A stretch of DNA of 58,956 nt from positions 1 to 58,956 of the IMG/VR virus record IMGVR_UViG_3300019863_000024; one strand, 5' to 3'. The notes beneath the pieces are model-generated. The model ran no database searches and was not told where the DNA came from. It saw only the letters and a program-made list of their open reading frames with translations. Below are positions 13,413-23,327 of this stretch, piece after piece (the stretch's first letter is position 1; each line of letters begins with the position of its first letter). Source of the stretch: a virus. The translations under genes and the position numbers were made by a program.

Positions 13413-15927
13413 TGCACTTCCTAAGAAGATTGTCTCAGTAAATAGTTCTCAAGACCAAAACCCAGCTCCAGCTCCTATATGTGCAAATGCTCAAATACCT
13501 CAAGATGGTCTTGTATCGTCTTATTTATTTCAAGGTACAGGTGTGGATGGAACTACAACATATAACCTAACAGAGACCAATATGGAATATCATTATTTGA
13601 ATTCCTTAGGTATTGTAGGGTATCTTAATGGTATTGATGGGTATCTGACTACACCATCTATTACTGGTATGACTAATTGGACAATGACTTTTTGGTTTGA
13701 ATCTATTGATGAGACTAAGAGTGGTTTTATATTTATGGGTCAAGATGAGCTTGATTTCTCAATTAAACATTTTGGTGATAATGAATATCTATCCCTCATT
13801 AGTGCAGGCAATGAAGCATTAGTTACTCCTAACAATTCATTACCCGTTAATACATTGAATCATGTAGTTATAACAAGTACATCTACAGGAGTAAATATTT
13901 ACATTAATGGTGTTATCAGTACATCCTCTCAAACTGCATATGATATGCCAACATTTACTTATACTATAGGAACATATAGTCATGAATGGTCTGATATGTT
14001 TTTAGCTAATTTTCATCTATATAGTAGAGTATTAACTGATGATGAGATAACTGGAATATATAGTTTAGAGCTTAATAGACATAATGTAATTGTAGATGAT
14101 GGGTTAGTCCAATTCTATCCTCTTAATGGGAATAGTTTAGATAATGGAGTTAATCAGATTGATGGTGTCTCTACTGGTCTTACCTACACTGCAGAGGCTT
14201 CTACTGGTCTTATTATGGCTGACTTTGATGGTAGTTCAAGTAGCTTATCTATAGACAATACAGTAGCTTTAACGAGTTGGAGTATGGGTGTATGGTTTGA
14301 ACCTAAAGGATCTACATATGGTCATTTACTTATTGCTTCTGATGCTACTACCTTTGAAATTAAATATCTTGATTCTGATAATAGAGTTTATATTCAGAAC
14401 TCTGCTAATGGTGAATTATCAACACCAAACTCTTCAATACAAGATTCAGTATTACAACATATCGTAATAACAAGTACAGATACTAAAACATTTATATATG
14501 TTAATGGAGTTCAAGTTGCTGAGGCAGATGTTAATTACTCTCTTAATGCTGATACTTTTAAAGTTGGTAGTGATGACTCTACATATAGTCTTATGACTTT
14601 ATCAAATTTAAGATTGTATGATAGGGTTATAACAGCTGATGAGGTAGTTAAGATTTATAATATGGAGAAACCAAATTCAGAGTTATGTCCTTTAAATAGT
14701 ATTATCCATGATCCAGATCCATATAGAGATGGTAGTGGTCTTAGTTTATGGAGATTTGAGGGTAACTTACTTGATGATACAGGAAACCTTAACTTAAATG
14801 GTTCATCTACTACATCTAATGCAGATGGTTATACTCAAGATGGTATTTTTAATAGATCAATAATATTAGATGGTTCAGCAAAGTTTATAGAGAGTTCTAG
14901 TAGTGTTCCTGAGTTTAATTTACAACGTTTTAATATGTCTTGTTGGGTTAGATTTAATACTTTAGGTTCATTGCAATTTATTATGAATAATCAAGCTATA
15001 TCTCATAGTAGTGGTGGTGCTAATGCTGGTACATACATATCTATCACTCCTGATAATCAGTTCTCGATTACTTACATGGTTACAGATGATGAAGATTATA
15101 CAGATAGTAATGGAAACTCTGCTACTTCATATAGTATTAGAGCATTATCTTCAACTATTGCTCAAGTCGATACATGGTATCATGTTTCTGGTAATTTTGA
15201 TGATAATTCATGTTCTTTATATATTAATGGTGTATTGGATGCAAATGTATCTACAACACAGCTTATTTCTTGGGACTCTACAGAGGGATATTTTTCTATA
15301 GGAAGTTATGAGATTAGTAGTGGTGATTACCATTATTATATGTTAGATGGAAGTATAGATCAAGCAAGATTCTTTAGTAGGGTATTGACAGAAGAAGAGA
15401 TAAATGCTATATACACTGGAGATAAAAGCTATGCACCACCAGTAGACTCGTCTAATTCAAGTTTAACTATATGGACTATTGATAATAGTACATTTGCTAG
15501 TTTAGATAATGAGTACATTGCTGATAAAGCACCTATTGAAGATTCTTTCCACTATGACTCATCTCTTGGTATAGGCTGGGGTACAAGTGCATCAAATGCA
15601 GTTATAATGACTGTTAATGTACCACCCAATGTTACAGATATGAATATAACATTTAGTGGAGACTATAAAGGTTTGGGTCGTTTAATTATTTTAGATCAAG
15701 ACAGTAATGAATTATTATCATTTCTTGATGGTTGGTCTAATGATGATAGTGGTCAAAGGTTACATATTAGTGATGTATCCGTTTATGAGAATGATGTAGT
15801 AACAGAGATTAATAGAGTAGAATCAATTCCATTAAATGGAGCTACTTCATTAACTTTAAACATGCAGGGTTCTGGTTCTAGTTATACTTATGCACCCAGA
15901 TATATAAAAGAATTGAAATTCACTTAA
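13393..15927 (+). CDS. Tail-fibre/adhesin with three LamG-like domains
   Basis: 844 residues. Three successive concanavalin/LamG-like domains (about residues 40-220, 230-425 and 445-670) each show the pattern: a variable first strand, NWTMTFWFE-type or FNMSCWVRF-type strand, then HVVITSTST...IYINGV...A, and a closing FLANFHLYSRVLTDDEITGIY-type helix. Such domains bind carbohydrates or surface proteins. The last 170 residues form a separate beta-rich domain without close match. It is likely the main receptor-binding fibre or spike. The N-terminus has a poly-Pro/Ala stretch (QNPAPAPICANAQ), a flexible link to the virion. It overlaps the upstream gene by 20 bases. Confidence 0.8.
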   Translation: MMLFTSNALPKKIVSVNSSQDQNPAPAPICANAQIPQDGLVSSYLFQGTGVDGTTTYNLTETNMEYHYLNSLGIVGYLNGIDGYLTTPSITGMTNWTMTFWFESIDETKSGFIFMGQDELDFSIKHFGDNEYLSLISAGNEALVTPNNSLPVNTLNHVVITSTSTGVNIYINGVISTSSQTAYDMPTFTYTIGTYSHEWSDMFLANFHLYSRVLTDDEITGIYSLELNRHNVIVDDGLVQFYPLNGNSLDNGVNQIDGVSTGLTYTAEASTGLIMADFDGSSSSLSIDNTVALTSWSMGVWFEPKGSTYGHLLIASDATTFEIKYLDSDNRVYIQNSANGELSTPNSSIQDSVLQHIVITSTDTKTFIYVNGVQVAEADVNYSLNADTFKVGSDDSTYSLMTLSNLRLYDRVITADEVVKIYNMEKPNSELCPLNSIIHDPDPYRDGSGLSLWRFEGNLLDDTGNLNLNGSSTTSNADGYTQDGIFNRSIILDGSAKFIESSSSVPEFNLQRFNMSCWVRFNTLGSLQFIMNNQAISHSSGGANAGTYISITPDNQFSITYMVTDDEDYTDSNGNSATSYSIRALSSTIAQVDTWYHVSGNFDDNSCSLYINGVLDANVSTTQLISWDSTEGYFSIGSYEISSGDYHYYMLDGSIDQARFFSRVLTEEEINAIYTGDKSYAPPVDSSNSSLTIWTIDNSTFASLDNEYIADKAPIEDSFHYDSSLGIGWGTSASNAVIMTVNVPPNVTDMNITFSGDYKGLGRLIILDQDSNELLSFLDGWSNDDSGQRLHISDVSVYENDVVTEINRVESIPLNGATSLTLNMQGSGSSYTYAPRYIKELKFT

Positions 15928-15937
15928 GGAGGTAATA

Positions 15938-16606
15938 ATGTGGATAGATAGCAATAATAACGTAATTAAAAGACCAAAGAGTATGGTGACTGATAAAGTA
16001 ACCTATTCAAAAGAAATATTTAATGATGAGGAGAAATTAAACTCATTAGGTATATTTAGGTTAACTGAGGATTTAATTCCTGATAGAAGATATTATTCTT
16101 ATGAGGAAAGTATCAATTATTCTACAAGGAATATAGATAGGTTAAAGGTCGAGAAGCCCTTAGAATCCATTAAAGCACGTATCTTGAAGAATATATCAAA
16201 GTCATTTAAATCAGTGTCTAAAAGGCCTATTGTGGACACAGGACTAGGGTTTAGTATTGATTGTGGTATTGACGATATTAAACGTTTAGAGATAGGTAAA
16301 GAGATGAATACATCAATTATAGTTGACTCTGATGGAGTTCCTCATATCTCATCTCCTGAAATGTATTCCACTATTTTGTTTAAGATGAAAGCTAGAGGTC
16401 TTGAGTTATACCAACAAAAATGGAGTAAGGAGGAAGAAATAAGAAACATGGATACAATTAAAGATATAATGATGTATGAACGATATCCTATTGCTTATGA
16501 GAGTGCATCCCTTGATGAGAATTTAAAACCTTGTCTCGATGTTAATGGTAACCCTATACTTGAGAAGAAAATAAAGTATATAGATAAAGCTACAATTTGG
16601 AATTGA
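15938..16606 (+). CDS. DUF4376-like tail accessory protein
   Basis: 222 residues. The C-terminal part (about residues 75-190: IKARILKN...GLGFSIDCGIDDIKRLEIG...VDSDGVPHISSPEMYSTILFKMKARGLELYQQKWSKEEEI) has the layout of the DUF4376 domain found in phage tail and tail-fibre-assembly genes: a start-helix, a G-x-x-x-D strand, a D-G turn, an L-S-P-E helix, then a long closing helix. Function is unknown; proposed roles are fibre assembly or attachment. AAGGAGG lies before the ATG. It follows the LamG-domain fibre gene by 10 bases. Confidence 0.5.
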   Translation: MWIDSNNNVIKRPKSMVTDKVTYSKEIFNDEEKLNSLGIFRLTEDLIPDRRYYSYEESINYSTRNIDRLKVEKPLESIKARILKNISKSFKSVSKRPIVDTGLGFSIDCGIDDIKRLEIGKEMNTSIIVDSDGVPHISSPEMYSTILFKMKARGLELYQQKWSKEEEIRNMDTIKDIMMYERYPIAYESASLDENLKPCLDVNGNPILEKKIKYIDKATIWN

Positions 16607-16608
16607 GA

Positions 16609-16707
16609 ATGTATAGGAATATGAGTGTTCAAACTAAATTATTAAATAGTATAGTTGGATTTGATCAAATAGAAAAAGATAAATCACTTTATAGTAAAGG
16701 AAATTAA
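16609..16707 (+). CDS. Tiny linker gene, 32 residues
   Basis: Short frame MYRNMSVQTKLLNSIVGFDQ and so on, ending 1 base before the next gene's ATG and beginning 2 bases after the previous stop, so it fills an otherwise gene-free gap exactly. Its own ribosome-binding site is weak (GAG at 16605-16607), suggesting coupling to the upstream gene. It also carries the AAAGGA site used by the next gene. Real or not, no function can be given. Confidence 0.35.
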   Translation: MYRNMSVQTKLLNSIVGFDQIEKDKSLYSKGN

Positions 16708-16708
16708 G

Positions 16709-16963
16709 ATGGCAGAAAATATAGATGTAGGACGTATAGAGATCTTACAGAATGAAATTATGGTTCCAGTAGAAGTTACTCAAGCTAACTTGATACAGAT
16801 TCCCTCATTTGATTGGAATCAGAATGAACCTATTAGGATATCAAAACATGGTGTAGCTACTGATACATGGGTTTCTATTCCACAAAATGCTTTGATTAAG
16901 ATAACACCTCCATTCTATGTCCTTAGTAGATATAAATGTAATATTCCAGCTATGGTGGTGTGA
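16709..16963 (+). CDS. Unknown small tail-region protein
   Basis: 84 residues, not recognised. It is a compact, beta-looking domain (EILQNEIMVPVEVTQANLIQ, then PIRISKHGVATDTWVSIPQN) without cysteine-rich or membrane features apart from one Cys near the end. AAAGGA lies 8 bases before the ATG, and the end overlaps the start region of the next, large fibre gene. Position between the DUF4376-like gene and a large fibre gene suggests a small structural adaptor. Confidence 0.5.
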   Translation: MAENIDVGRIEILQNEIMVPVEVTQANLIQIPSFDWNQNEPIRISKHGVATDTWVSIPQNALIKITPPFYVLSRYKCNIPAMVV

Positions 16964-16965
16964 TT

Positions 16966-19542
16966 ATGAAAAATAATTTATCATTTATTGACTTAAGTAA
17001 TCATACCTCAGACCCTAGTGATGTTAAAGCTCAATATGAAAGTAATCCAGACACTAATGCATTAACAGATAGTAGAGCAGCAATTGTGGATGCTACTACT
17101 TTAGCTGGTAAAGGGATAACTGATGCCTATACTAAGACAGAGGTAGATAATGCATTAGATGGTCAAAATGAAGCTATTGAGATATCATATGACAACTCTA
17201 GTAGTGGTTTAAATGCTACTAATGTTAAAGATGCTGTAGATGAGCTTGGTAATAGGTTAGATACATCAGGAGCTAAACTAGCAACTATTGAAGAGAATGC
17301 TACAGGAGATCAAACACCTCAAGAGATAAAGACAGCTTATGAGAGTAATGCAGATACTAATGCATTGACTGATGCTCTTAAATCGTCTATAGAACAAAAT
17401 AAAATTAAGAGTGTAGACTCAGATGTAACTAACAATACTTTAACATTCACGTATATTGATGATACAACAACTAGTATAGACTTAACTTCATTAGTACCTG
17501 ATGTTCATGTTTCAGGAGCTGTGTTAGATGCTACTACTAGTGTTTTAACTCTAAGTAGTGAAGATAATGGTGCTGATGTTACAGTAGATTTATCTGATTT
17601 TGTGAATAGTTCAGAGTTAACTACTGCTTTGAGTACCAAGGTGGATAAAGTTATATCAACTGATAATGCTATTGTTAGATTTGATGGTATTGCTGGAGAT
17701 GTACAAAATAGTGATACTACTCTTTCTGATGATGGTAGTCTGACTGCTACTGCATTTATTGGTGATGGTTCACAACTTACTAACTTACCAACTACTGCAG
17801 GCTCAGGTAGCTTTGCTCAACATGGGTTAGTTCCTAATGCAGAGATTAATGAGATAAGACCTCAAGATATGTTTATGGAGATTGATGTAGCAAATACACT
17901 TGTAGATAAGAAAGGTTATCCAGTTAGATTTACTGATAGAGTGTATGATAGACTTGGTGCTGAGTTAATTGTTAATGGTGATTTTAGTAGTGGTTCTGAC
18001 GGATGGACTCTTGATTCAACATGTATAGAAACTATTAGTGATGGTAAGATAGTTATTGATAGAAATGGTAGTTTTTCATATCCTTACCAACAAATTCAAT
18101 TTATAGCTGGTCATACTTATAGAATGTCTTGTAATGTCTTAGAAGAATCTAATGATTTTGTATTTTCTGATGCTAATACAGACTTTGGTTCATATGCACC
18201 AGGTGTAGGGTATTATGAGCTTATATATTACTCTCCTAATACTAAACTCGTTAAATTCTCAATTAAACCTACATCTAGTGTTGATGCTATTGCAACTATA
18301 AGTAATGTATCAGTAAGAGAACTTCCACAATTCTCATTACCATTAGCACCATTTGCTACAGGGAGTACAGATGAGCTACTTGATGATAAAGTAAATGGAT
18401 TAACTACACAAACTAACCATAGTAAAGGTGATATAATTGTTACTGGTAATGAGCTAGTTACTAATGGTACTTTTGACACTGATATTGACGGGTGGGAAGA
18501 TGTTTCAGCTGATGGTGGAACTGCAACTTATAGTAATGGTACTCTCGCACTTTATAGAGATAGTTCTGGTAACACAGGTGCTACAAGACAAATTATTCCT
18601 ACTATTCCTAATGTTACGTATAATTTAGTTTTCTCTATACTAGGAAGTAGAGGAAGAATAACAATTAGAGATAAAGCAACAAACAATGTTTTGTATGTTT
18701 TAGATAATACTACTGGTTCTCATTCTTCTACTTTCGTAGCAGTATCAAATTCAGTGTATATCGAGACATTAAATAATGTTAATGATACTAATAGTTATTT
18801 TGATAACATCTCAGTGAAACTTAAAGAAGACTCGTATATAGCATTACAAGATTCAATTGGTGGTAATACACTAGATAGTATGCCTGAGTTAGTAACAAAT
18901 GGTGATTTTAGTAATGATATTACTGGTTGGGAGCCTATCAGTGATTCTACTTTAACAGCATCAAATAATGAATTAACTATAAAGAGAGATGGTAATGGAA
19001 ATGCGTATCCTAAAGCATCACAAAATTTAACTCTCGCATCAGATAAGTATTATGTAATATCGACTAAATGTGTAAGTTCTACAAGTGGAGCCTATGAGTT
19101 TTACTTATCAAATAGATTACCTAAAACCTACACTCAAAATGATTTTGCAATAGGTAAAGAGATATCATTAACTATTAAAGGGTCAGATTCTAATTCTGTT
19201 ATTCTTGGAGGTGCAAATTTCAGTACAGATAATACTGATGACTCAGTTGTGTTTGCTCCAGTATCTATAAAAGAGTTACCTCACTCGTACTTAAAACATC
19301 CAGATTATTTTAAACCTATTCCTTATGTAACTAAACAAGTAGCTTTACTTATTGAGAAGACAAGTAATGGACAAATCTTAAACACTGTTAAACCTTTAGT
19401 AAATATGTATGGGGAAGACAATGTATTAACTTATGAAGAGGATGTATTTGGTGAGTTAGGATATATTCAGAAAGTTGATAGAGTATACACAGATGGTAGT
19501 AGTGAGTTTATATTACTTGGGTTAAAAGGATATTTAGCTTAA
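16966..19542 (+). CDS. Large tail fibre with three carbohydrate-binding-like modules
   Basis: 858 residues from the ATG at 16966; a GTG two codons earlier is an alternative start that overlaps the previous stop. The N-terminal third is a fibre shaft with two copies of KAQYESNPDTNALTD / KTAYESNADTNALTD, a common tail-fibre repeat, and a DKVISTDNAIVRFDG-type collar region. Three later modules begin ELIVNGDFSSGSDGW, ELVTNGTFDTDIDGW and ELVTNGDFSNDITGW, each followed by a beta-sandwich of about 110 residues; this is the start pattern of CBM4/9-like carbohydrate-binding modules. The C-terminal 80 residues differ and may trimerise. It is probably a second receptor-binding fibre for a glycan. Confidence 0.75.
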   Translation: MKNNLSFIDLSNHTSDPSDVKAQYESNPDTNALTDSRAAIVDATTLAGKGITDAYTKTEVDNALDGQNEAIEISYDNSSSGLNATNVKDAVDELGNRLDTSGAKLATIEENATGDQTPQEIKTAYESNADTNALTDALKSSIEQNKIKSVDSDVTNNTLTFTYIDDTTTSIDLTSLVPDVHVSGAVLDATTSVLTLSSEDNGADVTVDLSDFVNSSELTTALSTKVDKVISTDNAIVRFDGIAGDVQNSDTTLSDDGSLTATAFIGDGSQLTNLPTTAGSGSFAQHGLVPNAEINEIRPQDMFMEIDVANTLVDKKGYPVRFTDRVYDRLGAELIVNGDFSSGSDGWTLDSTCIETISDGKIVIDRNGSFSYPYQQIQFIAGHTYRMSCNVLEESNDFVFSDANTDFGSYAPGVGYYELIYYSPNTKLVKFSIKPTSSVDAIATISNVSVRELPQFSLPLAPFATGSTDELLDDKVNGLTTQTNHSKGDIIVTGNELVTNGTFDTDIDGWEDVSADGGTATYSNGTLALYRDSSGNTGATRQIIPTIPNVTYNLVFSILGSRGRITIRDKATNNVLYVLDNTTGSHSSTFVAVSNSVYIETLNNVNDTNSYFDNISVKLKEDSYIALQDSIGGNTLDSMPELVTNGDFSNDITGWEPISDSTLTASNNELTIKRDGNGNAYPKASQNLTLASDKYYVISTKCVSSTSGAYEFYLSNRLPKTYTQNDFAIGKEISLTIKGSDSNSVILGGANFSTDNTDDSVVFAPVSIKELPHSYLKHPDYFKPIPYVTKQVALLIEKTSNGQILNTVKPLVNMYGEDNVLTYEEDVFGELGYIQKVDRVYTDGSSEFILLGLKGYLA

Positions 19543-19595
19543 TCGTTAAATAAGTTCGGTTTAGATGTAATATGTGTATAAATATAGGAGTTAAA

Positions 19596-20510
19596 ATGAA
19601 TACAGGAAATACTGCTAAGATACTTAATAATAAGAAACATCACTATACATATATAATTACTAACCAAGAAACAGGTATGAAATATTTTGGAGTTAGGAGT
19701 TGTAATTGTATACCTGATGAAGATATATATATGGGTTCATCAAAGTCCTTAAGAGCTGATATGGATGAATTAGGTATAGATAAATTTAGTAAAGTGATAC
19801 ATGGTAATTGGGATAGTAGAGAAAAAGCTAATATGGTTGAAGAAAATTACCTAAAAGATATAAACGCTAAAAATAATCCAGGATACTACAATAAGGCTAA
19901 TAGCCATAGAGATATGTACTTCGACTATGACTCACTAAGTGATGAAGAGAAAGAAGCTATGACAGCTAAGTTACTAGAGTCAACAGGAACAAAAGAAGCT
20001 AAAGCTAAAATGAGTATTGGATTAAAGAAGACTTGGTCAGAACAAAAAGATAAGATGGTAGCAAAGATACACCACGCTGATAGGGACTACAGTAACCATA
20101 TGCAATCACTAGATGTAAACAGAGGTACAGGTAATGCAAGGCTGAAAGGTGCAGATAGAACCGAAGCACAGAAGTTGTCTGATAAGACAAAGGATAGTAG
20201 CCATCTACACTCAGCAGAAGTGATAGCTAAAAGTGCAGCTACTAGGACTGGAAGAAAAAGACCAGAGCATGCTGAAGCAATGGTTGGTAGAAGAGCGATG
20301 ATGAAAAATAGTGAACAGATTAGTGTACCAATGGATGAAATAGATAAGTACATAGCTGATGGTTGGGAACTAGGCAGTAAGCAAAAAGGGCAGCCAAAAG
20401 GTAAACAAATAAAACTGACTTGCCCACATTGTGGTAAAGTTGGAGGGTTATCAAATATGAAGAGATACCATATAGATAATTGTAAATTAAAACAAGATAA
20501 GGATAAATAA
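19596..20510 (+). CDS. GIY-YIG homing endonuclease, free-standing
   Basis: 304 residues. GIY-YIG nuclease domain at about 15-105: YTYI...GMKYFGVRS (GIY-YIG strands with the Arg), YMGSSK, then VEENYL with the catalytic Glu and YYNK with the Asn. The middle has a Lys-rich DNA-binding region with a NUMOD3-like segment (KAKMSIGLKKTWSEQ) and similar short repeats. Near the C-terminus a zinc finger is visible (C276, C279, H292, C296). I chose the ATG at 19596, 5 bases after AGGAG; an upstream ATG at 19572 has none. It sits between two fibre genes and its stop overlaps the next start (TAATG), the typical position of a homing gene that cuts an empty allele of the neighbouring site. Confidence 0.8.
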   Translation: MNTGNTAKILNNKKHHYTYIITNQETGMKYFGVRSCNCIPDEDIYMGSSKSLRADMDELGIDKFSKVIHGNWDSREKANMVEENYLKDINAKNNPGYYNKANSHRDMYFDYDSLSDEEKEAMTAKLLESTGTKEAKAKMSIGLKKTWSEQKDKMVAKIHHADRDYSNHMQSLDVNRGTGNARLKGADRTEAQKLSDKTKDSSHLHSAEVIAKSAATRTGRKRPEHAEAMVGRRAMMKNSEQISVPMDEIDKYIADGWELGSKQKGQPKGKQIKLTCPHCGKVGGLSNMKRYHIDNCKLKQDKDK

Positions 20511-22249
20511 TGGCAGGAATAGCATTTCATCCATGGTACGCAGTACATGGAACAAAGAATTTTAGTGATGGTAATTTGTGGTATAACACAACAGATACTA
20601 TAAATAGCTTATATGACTGTGTAGTTAATGCTGGTACAGGCAATGGTAGACCAGATAGCAAAGAAGCAGACCTTAGTTATATAGAGGGTCAAGGAGGTTT
20701 ACTTTGTTACTCTATCCCTAATGCTAAGACACCTACGTATAAACACCAAGAGGAAGTAAAGAGAAACTTAGTTGATGGGTATATTGAGAATGGTGTTGAA
20801 ACTAATTATGGTGTAACTTGTACCTCCGTTAGGGATGGTTTCAGTGATGGTGGGGCAGGTAATAGAACTTATGTATACCTCAGTGATGGATGGTATACTA
20901 CTGTAGGTGACCAAACTGGTATAGATACTACATTTGGTTATATAATTCACTCTTCAGGGGTATATAAAATATCAGGTAGAAATAATAGTGGTGCAGCTAT
21001 ACTAGATGTAGAACTTGGTAATATATCAGCAAACTTTACTAATGGAGACTCCTTTTTTATTATTCATAAAACTAAATCCCCATACCTAGCAACTCAAGGT
21101 ACGATGACTCATACTGACCTGATAGGAGACCCAGCACCATACAATAGCTTAGATGCAACATACATAGCAAATGATGGAAATACTGATACAGATGTTACAG
21201 ATATGCCAACAGGTACTTTAGTATGGAATGCTGATGATGGAAAAATATGGAAAACTAAAGTTGACACAATAGACTTAACAGATAGTACACCTAGTGTAGA
21301 CATTGAAGAGGGTGATAACTGGACTGAAGTTAAGAAAGGCTATCCAGTTGAGTTAAGAAATAGATTGGCTAGCGGTAAAGGTGTTGGGTTTATGAATGCT
21401 TTACTTGTTGGACAGGATGGAACAAGTTACAATTTACAAAATTGGAATACCATGATAGCTTCAAAGAAAAACATACATGCATTTGATTTTACAAGATGGT
21501 TAGGAGATAGTAGTACTTCTTATAGTCATGGTGCTTTAGAGGATAGCTCTACTTATAATACTTTTGGTACTTCTGGTGTCATATATTCAGGTGGTCATGT
21601 ATTCTTATCGTACCAAGCTCAGAACCAACCAGCTATTCCAGTAACTTCTATTCAACCAATAGAGGTAGTAGATAGAGAGTTGATAGCAAGTGATAGTCAT
21701 ACTTTATATGCTTATAATGGTCTTACATATGCTGCTAGTGGTAAGATTGCAACTGGTGATAGTATTGAAGCTAAAGGTCTTGATGGTACATTGATAGCAT
21801 ACTCTAATAATAAGATAGTAACTGATAACTCAACTACTATTCATCTAGTAGAAAATGAATTATTTACAGTATATGGTAATGATCATGTTTCAGATGGAAC
21901 AATACTTCAAAGACTTAACTCTGATCTTACTGGAATTTTAGATAGTTCATATAATTTTATTGATCTTTACGATTTAGCTTATAGATACATTGGTAGTTTA
22001 CTTACAACTCCTACTCATAATCCTTTACAATTAGACCCTCAATCAATAGTAGGTTCTAAATCTTTAATCACTCAAACATCAAGTGCTACTCAAGTATTTA
22101 CACAAGAGTTAGTTTTAGATACTTCAAATAATGATTGGGGTGATAGTGGTAAGTTTGATAAGCTTGACTCAGGTACTGTTTATAATCTTAATGGTTCACC
22201 AGTTCAAACTAAAGTCTTAATTAAAGGTAGTTCAATTAAGATAGGTTAG
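20510..22249 (+). CDS. Tail/appendage protein
   Basis: 579 residues, not assigned to a family. The start MAGIAFHPWYAVHGTKNFSDG and the Asn/Gly/Thr-rich, repeat-poor body with many short beta segments (e.g. VDTIDLTDSTPSVDIEEGDN, GLTYAASGKIATGDS) are typical of phage tail-appendage or fibre proteins. No catalytic motif is visible, although a lyase-like beta-helix could be hidden. The start overlaps the stop of the homing endonuclease gene. A hairpin follows its end, closing this operon before the lysis genes. Confidence 0.55.
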   Translation: MAGIAFHPWYAVHGTKNFSDGNLWYNTTDTINSLYDCVVNAGTGNGRPDSKEADLSYIEGQGGLLCYSIPNAKTPTYKHQEEVKRNLVDGYIENGVETNYGVTCTSVRDGFSDGGAGNRTYVYLSDGWYTTVGDQTGIDTTFGYIIHSSGVYKISGRNNSGAAILDVELGNISANFTNGDSFFIIHKTKSPYLATQGTMTHTDLIGDPAPYNSLDATYIANDGNTDTDVTDMPTGTLVWNADDGKIWKTKVDTIDLTDSTPSVDIEEGDNWTEVKKGYPVELRNRLASGKGVGFMNALLVGQDGTSYNLQNWNTMIASKKNIHAFDFTRWLGDSSTSYSHGALEDSSTYNTFGTSGVIYSGGHVFLSYQAQNQPAIPVTSIQPIEVVDRELIASDSHTLYAYNGLTYAASGKIATGDSIEAKGLDGTLIAYSNNKIVTDNSTTIHLVENELFTVYGNDHVSDGTILQRLNSDLTGILDSSYNFIDLYDLAYRYIGSLLTTPTHNPLQLDPQSIVGSKSLITQTSSATQVFTQELVLDTSNNDWGDSGKFDKLDSGTVYNLNGSPVQTKVLIKGSSIKIG

Positions 22250-22264
22250 TATGAACTACTACCA

Positions 22265-22313
22265 AGAGTAACTATTTAATATATATATATATATATCATA
22301 TAGTAGTTACTCT
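22265..22313 (+). terminator. Hairpin between the tail and lysis genes
   Basis: AGAGTAACTA (22265-22274) and TAGTTACTCT (22304-22313) form a perfect 10-bp stem; the 29-base loop is mostly alternating AT. It is followed by ATTTAATT, only a weak T-rich end. Probably a terminator or mRNA-processing hairpin; a -10-like TATGAT follows near 22327. Confidence 0.55.
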
Positions 22314-22362
22314 ATTTAATTCAAAGTATGATAAACTTACTTAAATGTCTAAAGGAGGCAAT

Positions 22363-22845
22363 ATGCGAAAGATAACTCAAATCAGTATACATTGTAGTGA
22401 TACCTCTATAGGGTCAGCTATAGCTTATGATAAGTACCATAGAGAGCATAACCATTGGAGTGCTATAGGTTACCATTATGTCATACTTAACGGTAATGCA
22501 GGTAATGGGTATGAGTCAATGCTAGATGGGTCTTTAGAGGTAGGTAGAAGCATTAATCAAACACCTGCAGCTGTAAGAGGGTATAATAAAGGTATGATAG
22601 CTATATGCCTTACTGGTACTGAAGAAAGTGGTTTTACTATGAATCAATTTGAAACATTGTATAAGCTTCTAAAGTATCTTATGAATAAATATAAAGTTAG
22701 TTCAAGAGATGTTAAAGGCCATAGAGACTATCCAAAAGTTACTAAGAATTGTCCTTGCTTTGAAGTCTCATCATTTGTATCTGCTATGGAATCAAGTATT
22801 AACTTTGAAGACTTTGTAAAGATTCTAAGTAAGGAAAAGGTTTAG
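22363..22845 (+). CDS. N-acetylmuramoyl-L-alanine amidase (endolysin)
   Basis: 160 residues, cuts the bond between muramic acid and L-alanine of peptidoglycan to lyse the host. It is a T7-lysozyme-type (amidase_2) enzyme: ISIHCSDTS with zinc ligand H10, HNHWSAIGYHYVI core, GHRDYP with H120 and NCPCF with C130, the same H/H/C ligand set as T7 lysozyme (H17, H122, C130). I chose the ATG at 22363 because AAAGGAGG (22351-22358) directly precedes it; an ATG at 22345 would read through this ribosome-binding site. The holin gene follows 2 bases later. T7 lysozyme also inhibits T7 RNA polymerase; whether this one acts on the phage polymerases is unknown. Confidence 0.9.
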   Translation: MRKITQISIHCSDTSIGSAIAYDKYHREHNHWSAIGYHYVILNGNAGNGYESMLDGSLEVGRSINQTPAAVRGYNKGMIAICLTGTEESGFTMNQFETLYKLLKYLMNKYKVSSRDVKGHRDYPKVTKNCPCFEVSSFVSAMESSINFEDFVKILSKEKV

Positions 22846-22847
22846 TC

Positions 22848-23327
22848 ATGTCGTTATTAAGTAATATAGGTTCAGCATTAGGTTCTAATATCTTACATAC
22901 AGTTGCTGACACTGTAGATGAGTACTTCTATACAGACCAAGAGAAATCTGAGGCTGTTAGTGATAAGACTAAGATGTTAATGGATTTATACAACTCAGAA
23001 GCTGAGAGAAGTATTAAGGTTAGAGAAATTAATGCATCTGACAGAGATTCTGCTAGGAAGTTACAAATATCAGCTATGACCAATGGAAAGGGTATAGAGA
23101 GAGTATTTGTGTATCTATTAGCAATGTTCCTTATAGGTGGTTCATTTTACTTCATGAATATTGTGTTTACACAACACATTCAGAATGAAAAGGTAGCTAT
23201 GTACACTTTAGGAACTATTAATACATTGTTGATGTCAGTGGTTTATTACTTCTTTGGTTCATCGTTAGGTAGTAAGTCTAAAACTGATATACTTCATGAA
23301 ATATCTAACCATGGTGGTCGTAAATGA
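22848..23327 (+). CDS. Holin (3TM/GTA-holin-like)
   Basis: 159 residues. It forms the membrane holes that let the amidase reach the wall. The N-terminal half is soluble and charged (REINASDRDSARKLQ), then two membrane segments lie at about 86-107 and 118-139, ending YYFFGSSLGSKSK. The REINASDRDSARK...YYFFGSSLGS signature is that of the phage/GTA holin_3TM family. It lies 2 bases after the amidase and overlaps the next gene by ATGA. Confidence 0.8.
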   Translation: MSLLSNIGSALGSNILHTVADTVDEYFYTDQEKSEAVSDKTKMLMDLYNSEAERSIKVREINASDRDSARKLQISAMTNGKGIERVFVYLLAMFLIGGSFYFMNIVFTQHIQNEKVAMYTLGTINTLLMSVVYYFFGSSLGSKSKTDILHEISNHGGRK

